Origin: Aegilops tauschii subsp. strangulata | Lineage: Eukaryota > Streptophyta > Magnoliopsida > Poales > Poaceae | Reading direction: 5' to 3' | Length of the DNA: 64,000 nt | Assembly: GCF_002575655.3 (NCBI RefSeq) | Contig: NC_053036.3 | Span: 650,277,387 to 650,341,386, forward strand | Shown: positions 54,020 through 64,000 of the stretch, piece by piece | Numbering within the stretch: position 1 is the stretch's first letter | Layout: each line of letters opens with the position of its first letter | Notes under the pieces: generated by a model | Told to the model about the DNA's origin: nothing | Seen by the model: only the letters and a program-made list of their open reading frames with translations | Database searches by the model: none | Made by a program: the position numbers and the translations under genes

Positions 54020-55963
54020 CTAAGCCAAAGAACCCCAGGCTGCGGCGGCCTCGCCTTGGAGCGCCTCGTGGAGCTCCTGGGCCACGGCGACGAGGAAACG
54101 GTCGGCGCCGTGCCGCGCGAGCAGCGAGACTGACACCGGGACACCGCAGCGGGTGCCCAGCGGGATGCTGACCTGGCAGAACCCCGACAGGCCGGCGATG
54201 GACAGCAGCGAGAAGGCCCTTGCCCGGAAGTCCTCCAGCAGAGTCGCGTCCATGCGTAGCTTCGGCGGCGCGCCGGGGACCGTAGGGATTGCCAGGATTC
54301 CGTCGTCCTACAGAATGCAAATTCATTCAAGCAGAGCAAAACTAAGAAAAATCAACTCCTACTACTGCCTGACAGACTGCATGTTCAGAAATTGTTTGCA
54401 GCAATGGGATTATGATAACAGTGTATGAGTTTACCTTGAGGAGAGCCGCAAGTGCAGACTTGAATTCGGTCCTGACGGCATGAAGATCATCCATGGCAGA
54501 ATCATCCTCCGACGCAATGGCCTCCTGCACTCGCTCTCGGATGCCAGGGCCGAGGTTGGGCTTCACCGTGTTCACCCACTCCGCGTGGTTTGCTTTGAAT
54601 TCAGACCTGAAAACATACGGTGCATTTAATCTCGTCCGTGTGCAAAAGTACAATTTAGAGTAAACTGCTGGCATTTCCATTACTAAGATGATTGAGTTCA
54701 TCTGACGGTGGAATCATGGTAAGGGCACAATTTTATGATATCACGTGTGATTACGTAGGTATGTTGTGATTGCACACCTTTGAAGAACTCGCATGACACG
54801 TGAGATGGCAGACAGAGACGGCACACACGACGATGATGCTTCTACCGCAGACAAGTCGGTCATGAACTTGCCGATGCTCGGAACATTGCTGGAGACAAAA
54901 TCACCAAGGTTTCCATTGTCCACCACTGCATCACCTGCCAAACAAACCTCACAAGTTTCAGACACTTCTATATGTAAGCTGACATGCCCTGCTCTGCTCC
55001 ACCTGCAGAAAGTTTCAGAAAACCTATACTCTGCATTATCCTGCTCTGCTATACTTACTGCCGAATATCTTGGCCGCTGAAGCGTTGAGGATCTCGTAGG
55101 TGTGGTCGTCCACAGAGCCCAAGATCTTGAAACAGTCTGCAGGAATGATGACACGGCTCGGTCGTCGTGGTATCTCGGCATCATCGTCGGCGGCAGCTGG
55201 CACCGGCGGCAGCATCACGTCGGTGACACGAGACAGCGTAGGCAGATCTCTAGCAAACCACCCTGTAAGCATAATCGCACTGGGATGTTCAGACACTTAT
55301 ACAACTGAATGAACACTGACTGTAGCACGGCTCGACTGAAATTACCGACGGTGTCGAACATCTGCGCCATGGGGACGACGTTCTCGACGGAGACCAGTCC
55401 GTGGGAGGGGCGGAGGCCGAAGATGCCGCAGTAGGCGGCGGGCACCCTGACGCTGCCGCCGGTGTCGGTGCCGAGGGCGAAGTCGGCGAGGCTGGCGGCG
55501 ACGGCGACGGCGGAGCCGCTGGAGGAGCCGCCGGGGACGCGGCCGGGGGCGCACGGGTTGGCAGGGGTGCCGTAGTGGGCGTTCTCGCCGTTGATGCTGT
55601 AGGCCATCTCGTCCATCACGGTCTTGCCCACGCCCGTGGCGCCGGCGGCCAGCGCGGCTAGCACGGCGGGCGCCGTGGCGGCGGCCGGCGCGTGCGTCCT
55701 GGCCCAGTCCGGGGTGCCGAAGCCGGTGACGCGTCCGGCGACGTCGAAGCTGCCATGAATCGACCAGTCAGTCAGTCAGATTGCTGAATGTCGATGTGAT
55801 CGAGGGAGGAAGGTGGGGAGGGAGAGAGGTCGTAGTACATGTCCTTGATGGCGAAGGTGAGGCCGTGCAGGGGTAGCTGCTGCTGCTGCTGATCGGAGGA
55901 AGGAGGCGGCAGCAGGATGAATTTCTCCATGAAGGCGCCGTGGTCGTCGCCGCTGTCCTCCAT
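54020..55963 (-). CDS. AMI1: Amidase 1 (indole-3-acetamide hydrolase type), six exons, 449 aa
   Basis: An amidase-signature enzyme. Plant AMI1 hydrolyses indole-3-acetamide to indole-3-acetic acid (auxin) and ammonia in the cytosol. Exons on the minus strand: 55963-55839, 55749-55346, 55262-55059, 54934-54778, 54606-54435, 54307-54020. All five introns are GT...AG, and the exons sum to 1350 bp with consistent phases, ending in TAG. Exon 1 starts [15 protein letters not shown] and ends in LTFAIKD. The Ser-cis-Ser-Lys triad is complete: K40 (FAIKD), S117 (PGGSSSGS) and S141 (GTDTGGS); the spacing equals that of Arabidopsis AMI1 (36, 113, 137) shifted by four. Family motifs [18 protein letters not shown] and [12 protein letters not shown] are present, as is a C-terminal [12 protein letters not shown]. 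The length is slightly above the 425 aa I recall for Arabidopsis AMI1. No defect is visible, so it is probably functional. A Mutator-like element ends only 265 bp past its stop codon. Confidence 0.93.
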
Positions 55964-57097
55964 GGATAATTCGCTATGGATAGGAGCAGGATATGGTGTC
56001 GACGACGTCAATAATTCAGTCTTTTTTCTTGACAACTACGTCAATAATTCAGTCAATAACGATGAGGCCTGCCTGAAGAAAATAAGCTGCCTGGTTTGAG
56101 CCTGATGCGTCAAGTGCTTGCTGCCTAGTGAGGCGAGCCCGGACTAGGCTGTTTTTTTATTAAAAAAATGAGGCAAAAGATTTGTCATTTTTATTGATTA
56201 AGAGGACGAGATTTGCCCGATTAATTAGAGGAAGACCGGGTGAAACTTAGAGGACATGTCAACATCCCGAGAGCACCACCTGCTGAAAACAACCCTCATG
56301 GAGTCATCATTGTCGTAGTGGACCCGCCAACCGCAGCTCTGTCTTCTCTATCACAGCACGAAATCATCAGACGTGCACCCAGTGGCGCACCGGACCATCG
56401 ACACCAGAAAGACAAGCGCTGACCCAGCTCTACTCACCACGTCGCCAACGTTTTTTAGATTAATGAATATGATGACTTTATGTGAAAGCTCCAACGTTTT
56501 TGGTTTTTTTATATAAAATGGAAGGATAGAAGCGAGGAGGAGGAGGAGAGAGAGGGAGAGGGAGAGAGAGGGAGAGGGAGAGAGTATGCACATCATGGAG
56601 ACCAGACCGATCAATATTCATGCCCCAAACTCTAGTAGTGTGTTCGCATTGTAATAGAAGGGGGGCGGGGGGTGCTGACTCTTGGAAGTGCTTGCATAGA
56701 AACAACAGCCAAAGTTACGCCCTAGGCTAGCGAAGATGGACGCAGGCCGTGCTTGTTAAACGTGTCCTGCAAATTTGAGCCACAAGCGAAAACCCATTGC
56801 ATCTATCACTTTTTGACATAACTCCGTCACCAAAGATTCAAATTAATACTTGAGAGTCATGATTCAGAGGGACTAGTGGGTGTTAATGAGACACTTGAGT
56901 ATCATATTTTCTTCTAACCGAAACCCCTTTGTTGAATTTGTGTTTGAAAAAGCTCCAAAGAAATTTTATCCTCTTGAGAGAACATATTTTTTTCGCTTGC
57001 TTCGCACCTAGCTAACTATGAAGGTTTAACTTGAGAATTAGAACTAGCGATATAAAAGTATATATGGCTAGACAACGAGCTTAAGTGCAATCATTAC
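55964..57097. other. AMI1 upstream region and intergenic DNA
   Basis: This should hold the AMI1 promoter, read leftward. I see no strong TATA box close to the start codon. It contains an AT-rich run at 56150-56170, a GA-rich microsatellite at 56533-56584, and no ORF I would call real. Confidence 0.5.
56533..56584. repeat. GA/GGA-rich microsatellite
   Basis: About 52 bp of GAGGAGG, GAGAGA and GGGAGA units upstream of AMI1. Confidence 0.85.
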
Positions 57098-57230
57098 TTT
57101 TTTTCGATAAAAGATGGATTTTATTGACTCAAAATGAAGCATCAAAAAGATACAAACACAATGAGCACACATCCGGCCTCTGCATAGCTAGGATGCACAT
57201 AGCCAACCCCCAACACACACAGACACACAA
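57098..57230 (-). mobile_element. LINE 3' end fragment
   Basis: TTTTTTTCGATAAAAGATGG on the plus strand is the complement of a LINE tail (CAATAAAATCCATCTTTTATCG then A-run). The following bases (GCATCAAAAAGATACAAACAC) match wording I know from wheat non-LTR elements. It is 5'-truncated. I could not find its target duplication. Confidence 0.55.
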
Positions 57231-59165
57231 ACACGCTGGCAAATAGTAAAGTCATATGAGACCAAAGCTATGCCTAAGCGAGGAAAAAAACCTGAAGCTA
57301 TCAAATCTGTGATCGACAAACTATAACTATGGTCATATCCGCACCGATCATCTCATGATATCACAAGGAAAAAAACAAGGTTCTTCAACAGCAACGCCTT
57401 CAGCAAGGGAATACTCACTAGTCCACAAAAAACAAAAAATTAAAATTGTGTATGCTATTGAGTTAGCGACTCGCTGGATGTTACCCCAAAAAATACGCTC
57501 AATGGTCTATATGTATCAACGCATAGTATCTTTTAGTTGTACTACAACTCATATATTTTTGTTGTTCCATACAATTTTATACATCTAGATAGTTATTTCC
57601 TTAATATGGACGGGCGCGGCAAAGCGCAGATTTATTTTCTAGTATCATGTAGATAATAGCTAGAGGGATAACCCATGTGTTTAGTGATTGCTTCTCGGAT
57701 AAATAAGATAAGAAGAAAAGAAGTTTTAATTCATGCATATTATTACTAGAGGTTTTGTGCAAGCAACTGCTAAAATGTCTGCAGTAGTGTGTACCTGATC
57801 ATTGGGACGTATGAACCATATACGAGTGCCAGTTGGTAGAAGACTAGAAACTACTATTAAGATATTGGTTACTGTATGTGATTCAAAAATCTCTATCACA
57901 ATATCCAATAATAAATATATATGAACACATGCATAAGTCTGCGAATATATGCGTATACACTACATACTTTATGCAATAACAAAAAGTTAATTCAAAATAA
58001 TTTTCCCAAACAAAAAAATGTTAAATCATAAACTTAAATCTTGCAGAAGAAATGTTTAAATGAAATAAATTCCAACTGCATAACAAAAAATAATAAAATA
58101 TTATTTAGAAACATTGTTATGTGGCTAATTATGATAGGTAATTAGTAAAATAAATATACCAATTGAAATTAATATGGTAATATTAAAATATAAAATAAGT
58201 ATAAAAGTTTAGTATGAATAAATTATGATTTTTTTATCGCCTTGGATATAAAAATTATTTGGAATGCCTCTGCCTCGGTATTGGAGTTCACGGTGGACCT
58301 GGTGGAGACCCAGTGATCGTTGCACGATTGGACCCCCCATTGTGACAGTTATATAGGAGCGAAAAAAAGATCAGATAACGGTGGTGGATTGTGCAGGAGG
58401 ACCAAGATATCAATGATATCAGTCGAAGAGAAGCGCTAGGCTTGTTGACAAATCATAATTATTAGTTAAAGTTTTACCAAAAAATGAAATGGATTTGTAT
58501 ACAAAAACGAAGTATAATATATTTTGAATATTTTAATATGGACTACATATGAACCGAAATGATTAAACAATCACATGAAAACTTGTCTATATACGTCTGA
58601 TTTTAAAAAAAACTTAGAACATCTTATATTTGTGAATGAAGAAAGTATTACAGAAATAGATACACTTCTCTTTGAATTTGTTCAAAGTTTGTGACATTTG
58701 ACTTCCCCGAAAACCATTGCTCTCTATATTATATGGGACAAAGTGAGTATTGAATTAATTTGGTGCAGACTAAATACATCAATATTAAAGCCCATAGAAA
58801 TAGAAAATAAGGTTTCATCCCAACATCATATAATTCAGACTTCATCTCAAAGCGTAATACAACCCATCTCTACTCCCCATAAATACAACATTCCACGTCC
58901 AAACAAATGGCGGTCTGTTAAAGATATTGTGAAGTTGTTCCTCTACTTCATCAGCGGAGCAATGTGTTAAGCTGAGGGGGACATTGCCCCCAACATAAAC
59001 CAAATTAAGGAGATTTCCTCATTGTAGGGCTTAGATGGGAATTTTTTGGCCTCTGACCCTTCAACAACCATATTTTTTCTTGCCCCCACATCAGATTTTG
59101 TCTAGCTCCGCCTCCGCTCGTATCTACTACTTAATCGTGCTATGGTCTACTGATTCTTAGCACTC
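57231..59165. other. AT-rich intergenic DNA with a Helitron terminus
   Basis: It is mostly AT-rich with no gene. A Helitron-like 3' end lies at 57614-57642. Around 58960-59130 GGGGGACATTGCCCCC and a GCTCCGCCTCCG ending look like remains of an hAT-type element. Confidence 0.45.
57614..57642 (+). mobile_element. Helitron 3' terminus (degraded)
   Basis: GCGC-GGCAAA-GCGC forms a hairpin, followed after 11 bases by CTAG and then T, the Helitron 3' signature. The matching 5' end was not found. Confidence 0.55.
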
Positions 59166-60027
59166 TTGGCACAGATGGAGGATCCTGGTTCTTCTTCTCT
59201 TGATGTCATTTTTTTGTTAAGGACCCCGATCCAATTTCTCTTGGGGCGGCAAGGGAAGTTTCCATTATTGCTTGGCCGAGGCCCGTCGGCCCCTCCTCCG
59301 GAAGCTCCATCCTGGACAGAGTCTGCCTTCAGATCTGCTCAGTGCTGGTGAGATCTGTCTCCTCAAGGTATTGTGCATCTCCCTCAATGATATGTCGGAA
59401 GACAATGAGGTGATCGACAGCGACGGCCATGGCTCAAGAAAGATTGTTCGGGGAACTTTGTTATGACACGTAGGATCACTTGAATGAGGTGATCGACAGC
59501 GACGGCCATGGCTCTCATTACATTTTTTCAACTCGTGTCAACGATGACTGACTTTCATGATTAATTGCTCATGCCAAGGATGCCTGTAAAAGGCGCAAAT
59601 ATTTCCAGTGATCTCCTCCCAAGGTCATCAAACAAGCTGACTAGGGGGAAGCCGGTGTCACCTCTCTCGGGCCACCGGTTCCCCTAGTTGTCTATTTGGA
59701 GCCTCCAACGAAGCTTGTCCACCTGCTGGTCTTGGACGACCAGGAGAAGACACTCAAGGTATGATCTCAATGTCTTCAAGATAAATATTTTTTAACACAT
59801 GATCAACATTTTTTATACACATTTAACATTTTTCAAATGCATGATTAATAATAAAAAATTCAAATGCAATGTTAACATTTTTTAATACATGGTCCACATT
59901 TTTTCTACATAAATTTAACAATTTCAAATGCTTGATTAACATTATAAAAATACAAGTTTAGCATTTTTTCAATACAATACAAGATTAAGTTTTTTGAATA
60001 CATGGTCAATATTTTTTTCTATACACG
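59166..60027. other. Intergenic DNA and AT-rich repeat host of the Helitron
   Basis: 59166-59760 has short open frames of no recognised identity and a duplicated GAGGTGATCGACAGCGACGG (59407, 59484). From about 59780 repeated words such as AACATTTTTCAAATGC and GATCAACATTTTTT form a tract that resumes at 63582 beyond the Helitron. Confidence 0.55.
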
Positions 60028-60198
60028 TCTATAATACATAAATAGTTCATCCCTACTAAGCTAATTATCTTGACATGCAGCCTAGCCACGTCATCAACTT
60101 GCCACATCAGCAGTTCAGTTACATGTTTTCACGTTCATGCTGCTCGCGTCCACACGGCTCGGTGGCTCGCAGCCTCGCACAGTCCCGCTGGATTTGTT

Positions 60199-60779
60199 TT
60201 TTTTAGACAATTCGCCAAGCTTTATTCAATCACATTAATGTTTACAGGAATGAATAGAAGATCGTCGGGCTGCCCTAATCAAACATGACGGCCAAACCCG
60301 AGCGTAAGAGCGTGCTTAGCGAGATTGTGAGCCTCGATATTCGAGGTCCTATACTCATGGACTATATTACAAGAAGTAAAACCAGCTGCTTGTTCTATGA
60401 TTTCATGAATAATCGCTCCATACTCCGCTGAGGATCCTTGCTTTACTCCGTCCACCACTGTCTTGCAGTCCGAGGCCACTTGAATCTTGTGCTCATATAG
60501 GTCTTCTGCCAACGCAAGAGCCTCTCTAACTCCCAAAGCTTCAAGAGCTTCTGGGTGACAAATGTCTGAACTTGATACAGGATGCCCCAAGAAAGATTCC
60601 AGCTGAGTTTCGGCACACCACAGCAACTGCACCATAGCTACCATCCCTCCTAACTGCTGCATCTGTATTGAATTTTGTAAGATCTGCCGGCGGTGCAATC
60701 CAACCCGACGGTCTCAGTGACGCACTAGTTGTTTGTCCAGTACTTGGTCTCGCCCAGATCTCCAGATCAATTCAATTCA
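60199..60779 (-). mobile_element. 5'-truncated LINE, 581 bp, with 18-bp target duplication
   Basis: AGTCCCGCTGGATTTGTT occurs exactly at 60181-60198 and 60780-60797. Between them a minus-strand sequence ends in a short poly-A (T-run at 60197-60204) and encodes the C-terminal RNase H-like domain of a plant LINE. Long duplications, a poly-A tail and 5' truncation are the marks of target-primed reverse transcription. Confidence 0.93.
60279..60698 (-). pseudogene. LINE RNase H-like domain (RVT_3), frameshifted
   Basis: The RVT_3 domain is the C-terminal RNase H of plant non-LTR elements. The main frame holds CHPEALEALGVREALALAED (Glu site), VASDCKTVV (second Asp) and NIEAHNLAKHAL. The first Asp block (KFNTDAAVRRDGSYGAVAV) is in another frame upstream, at about 60610-60670, so there is a frameshift near 60570. 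The rest of the LINE (endonuclease, reverse transcriptase) is missing because the insert is truncated. Confidence 0.8.
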
Positions 60780-60797
60780 AGTCCCGCTGGATTTGTT

Positions 60798-63552
60798 ACG
60801 GTTGGATGTACGCACACGCTCCAAAAGGCCGGCTGAATGTTCTTTGAAGCCCAAAAGCTGTAGGGAGACGAAAAATTAGCCCGTACACACCATTCAGGAT
60901 TCCCAGAAGAAGAAGAAAAATGCATCGCTCAATCCCCTTCCATCCAGTTCCCCGTCCAGCCGCTGCCACGCCTCATGCATCCCCCAACCGATTCCTCGAC
61001 CAGTCGCCGCCGACCTTGATGATCTACAGCAGCAGCCAGCCATGCTCACCCCGGCCAGGCGCCACCGCTGACCCTTCTTGCAGCCACGGCCGTCGGTCCT
61101 CCTATGAGCCGCCGCCACGTCTCACGCTCTCTCAGGCAGCCGCGATGACCGACGCTTCCCCTGGAGAGCCGCCACTAGCCCGCTATAGCCTTTTCAGCAG
61201 AGTGCCGCTAAATGGTCGCCTTCACAAATACCCCGCTGTAGCTGATTTGAAGGCCCGCCCCTATTTTTCATAGCCCTCTATTTAAAACATTGAGTTCAAC
61301 GGGTTAATGGCGGCCGTAAAATCAAAAGTGGGAATATGAACAAATGAGCTGCTGGATTTACATCTATCGGCCACAAATGCACAAGAAACGGCTTCATGCA
61401 CCACACCATTAATCGCCCATAATTATCTCAGCCTCCATTACTCCGCAATTGTGAGAAAAGTGTGTATAAAAACCCCTCTGGACCGACATCGTAATCCAAC
61501 AAGCACGCATGTTTACATTCTCATCTAGGAAACGACCTCTGCCTTGCTAGCTGCAGATTTCATATTTTCATCCACCCTTAATTTTTCCTATCATCAAGCT
61601 CATGTTTTTCAATTTCTCGTGTTGCTCTCGGGATTGAAAGGTGCTCGAGTTTTTGCTTCATAGGTTGCTCAGATTGGATTCAATGCTTTTTGTCTTTCTC
61701 CTGCTGCTCGTGATCGTACACAACTACTTATCTCTGAATTTAATTATCTAGACTTGATTAGCGAATGTACGTACCTTCTATTTGTTTATGTGCATATTAC
61801 ATACCATACAAATTCCTTCCATTGGACTATTCATACCGATACCTCTAGATACAACTCATATGCTTATGTTTGCTAAATTCTTTTTATATGTGTTAAGCCG
61901 ATAATTTATTTTTTTATGTGTTAAGCCAGTATTTTTTTTGTTTGCATTGTTTACCTCTGTTTTGAAGGTTCACGAAGCTACTAACCCGAAAGAGTGATGA
62001 TGCTATGATATTCTGAGAGGTCATTGTTGTTCTCTCAAACGATTCCATGTTTGAAAGACATCAATTCTCTGAATTCCAACACGTTCGCCTGGACCAAGGA
62101 TTTTACCTTCACATTTGAAATCTTCTAGAGTACTTGTATTCTCAGTTAATCTATCACCAGCATAAGCAATATCCACAGAGGGTTATACCTATGTTCTCTG
62201 TAAGTAAATAAGAGAGTGGATTCCAATATATTACTCTTTCCATCAGTATACGGCGGTACCTTTTATTATAAGATGTCTGTCAATTTTATATAACTTTTTG
62301 GATTTGCTCAATATGTGGCATGTACCTAGGACTATTCACTCAATGTGGTATGAGAACCTTTATGTTCCAATTGTTTCTTAGGATTGATACCAAGGCGAAC
62401 TCTTTTTCAGAAATAGTATGTTCAAGGAAGTTTATTCAAGAAAGTTCGGAATATATTCGTCTCATTCCTCATGCTATATTACTATGGGAACCCGTCTATC
62501 ATATAGCTATTAATATATCTCATCAGAAATCTGCCATGAGGATGGTCTATTCTAATCATTTATATGAAGAGTGTGTTCCTACAAACAATATCAAGAGGTT
62601 CACACAGAGATATTAGCACATTACTCCAATGTATCTCCAGCTGCATTTGATGAGATTCTCAATGGCATACTACATTACATGATAACCTTTTCTGGTATAC
62701 TACATTACATGATAACCTTTTCTGACATACATGTGAAGAATTACAAGGACATTCATCAACATAGATGAAAAATTAAACGCTGCAGCTCACATCCTGTAAT
62801 TGTTTCTGTAGTATCTGGTTGGGAAACTCTATACTTTTTGTGCTCAATTTGCATTAACTAAAACGGATAAATTAGACTATTCTTATTTTGTACTTTGTCT
62901 CATGTACAAACAAAAGAGCTATTTGAGGTCTCGGTGTTAATATTGAGATGCGGAAAGTGCTCTCCATGCGCTCTTTGCTCCTTAGTATGAAAAATCAACA
63001 ACAGTTCATGTTCTATGCAAGTTCTGCTACATGTCCATATAGGCTATTCCCTAATTGTAGTTTCATACGCCAAACATTTTTATTTTATTTATTCATTCCG
63101 GAGTTCAAGAATCAGGTAATGTTTACCCCTTAGTTATGAACTAGATCATGATTTATACATGTGCATTGGGGAGAGCGGGAGCGTCCCTGAGTTTGTCCGA
63201 ATATTTGGCACAAAGTGCACCAGTGATGTTCGCTTCTCCAACAACAAACAATTAATGATTAAGGGTGACATCTTGAATTTCTTGGCGGAAGTTGTTACAC
63301 AATAAATGACTACCAAGATATGAATGATATGAACATTTGTCATTAGTTAAGCTTGATATGAACAACACTCTTTTGCAATATATCGGCAGGGCCACGCATT
63401 ACAGATGCTTTTATCAACTAGATTATCCTATTTTTTAAACTTTTCACATCATTCTATCAAAGATTCAAGTAAACATATTTTTATATATTTGCTTTACTGA
63501 TTTCATGAATTAATTACTCCATAAATCCTCCTGCTAAGCAATGCTACAAATT
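60798..63552. other. Helitron interior, no gene recognised
   Basis: Short GC-rich frames occur at 60920-61270. A TATA-like GTGTATAAAAACCCC at 61463 is followed by a pyrimidine-rich stretch that could be a captured promoter and 5' UTR. 62240-63140 has short AT-rich frames. CATACTACATTACATGATAACC is nearly duplicated at 62666 and 62697. I cannot name any captured gene. Confidence 0.4.
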
Positions 63553-63581
63553 CCCGCAGCTATGCGCGGGTTATCATCTAG

Positions 63582-64000
63582 TTTAACAATTTTCCAATAC
63601 TTGATTAACATTTTTGAAATACTTGTTTAACATTTTTTTTCAAATGCTTGATTAACAATTTTTTAATACACGATCAACTTTTTGCACACACATTGTATAT
63701 TTTGTGTATACATTTTCCGTACACATGTGACACATTTTCTCTATACATCCAACATTTTTCAAATGCCTGGCTAACATTTTTTAAATGTTTTATGTAAAGT
63801 GTTTATAATATTTATTTATAATATTTGGAAGTATAGACGAAAGTAAAAAAGGAAAAGAGCGAGACATAGGTGCGGCCGTCGGACTTTGATCTCGCCACAT
63901 AAGCTTTTGATCCACCCCCCCCCCCCCCCCCCCCCCCGGCATGAGCATGGCCTTCCGGCTCGACGACCTGAACACGAAGCTCGATGGTTGGGTCAGGCTC
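63582..64000. other. Host AT-rich repeat resumes, then poly-C tract
   Basis: 63582-63790 continues the AACATTTTT / CAAATGC / TTGATTAAC repeat broken by the Helitron. A run of 23 C lies at 63915-63937. A GC-rich segment continues past the window end. Confidence 0.6.

Larger units (their letters stand above)
60028..63581 (+). mobile_element. Non-autonomous Helitron, 3554 bp
   Basis: The 3' end has a hairpin (CCCGC-AGCTATGC-GCGGG, 63553-63570), then TTATCAT and CTAG, followed by T. The 5' end TCTATAATACATAAATAG at 60028 is set by the host repeat: removing 60028-63581 restores TATACAC-TTTAACAATTTT, which matches other copies of that tract (TATACACATTTAACATTTTT at about 59816). The base before the start is G rather than the usual A, probably mutated. 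There is no Rep-helicase ORF. It contains a later LINE insertion. Confidence 0.75.

Overview
The window is plant nuclear DNA from a Triticeae grass (wheat, Aegilops, barley or rye type). The evidence is the transposon content: BARE1/WIS/Angela-type Copia elements, a Maximus-type Sirevirus, Stowaway MITEs opening with CTCCCTCCGT, CACTA, hAT, Mutator and Helitron elements, and one intron-bearing plant gene. There are no bacterial operons, rRNA, tRNA or CRISPR arrays.

Region 1-30158 is one nest of LTR retrotransposons. An old minus-strand BARE1/WIS/Angela-type element (E0) forms the background: gag-pol remnant 1-3718, leader pieces 15787-16244 and 27547-28426, element 5' LTR 28427-30158. A 12.06-kb Sirevirus (3719-15781, plus strand, target duplication TCACG) sits in its gag. 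A nearly complete 8.7-kb element of the same family as E0 (E2, 16245-24958, minus strand, target duplication ATCAT) sits in its leader. A third LTR (25838-27546) and a leader that switches from E0-like to E2-like sequence (24959-25837) are best explained by unequal homologous recombination between E2 and E0. The Sirevirus has long gag and pol frames, a third ORF with a candidate intron, and arrays of a 13-bp palindrome whose central base differs between LTRs and interior.

Region 30159-38350 has no gene I can name. It has one clean Stowaway MITE and three short exon-like blocks on the minus strand. Region 38350-52000 is a mosaic: three copies of an unrecognised small acidic-protein gene (one frameshifted, one intact, one fragment), a tandem segmental duplication, a 691-bp CACTA, a 3-unit array of rearranged Copia gag pieces, a 138-codon hypothetical ORF, an inverted-repeat element, two hAT-type elements with 8-bp target duplications, a 399-bp Mutator-type MITE with a 9-bp duplication, and an 8-copy satellite of about 186 bp.

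Region 52373-53754 is a Mutator-like element with about 240-bp terminal inverted repeats and a 10-bp target duplication. It carries a GC-rich fragment resembling an arabinogalactan-protein gene, so it is probably a Pack-MULE. At 54020-55963, minus strand, lies the one clear host gene: a six-exon amidase of the AMI1 (indole-3-acetamide hydrolase) type with all catalytic residues. The right end holds LINE and Helitron pieces, including a 3.55-kb Helitron (60028-63581) that contains a 5'-truncated LINE flanked by an 18-bp target duplication.

All comparisons were made by eye. Element family names are assigned from remembered features, not from a database search.
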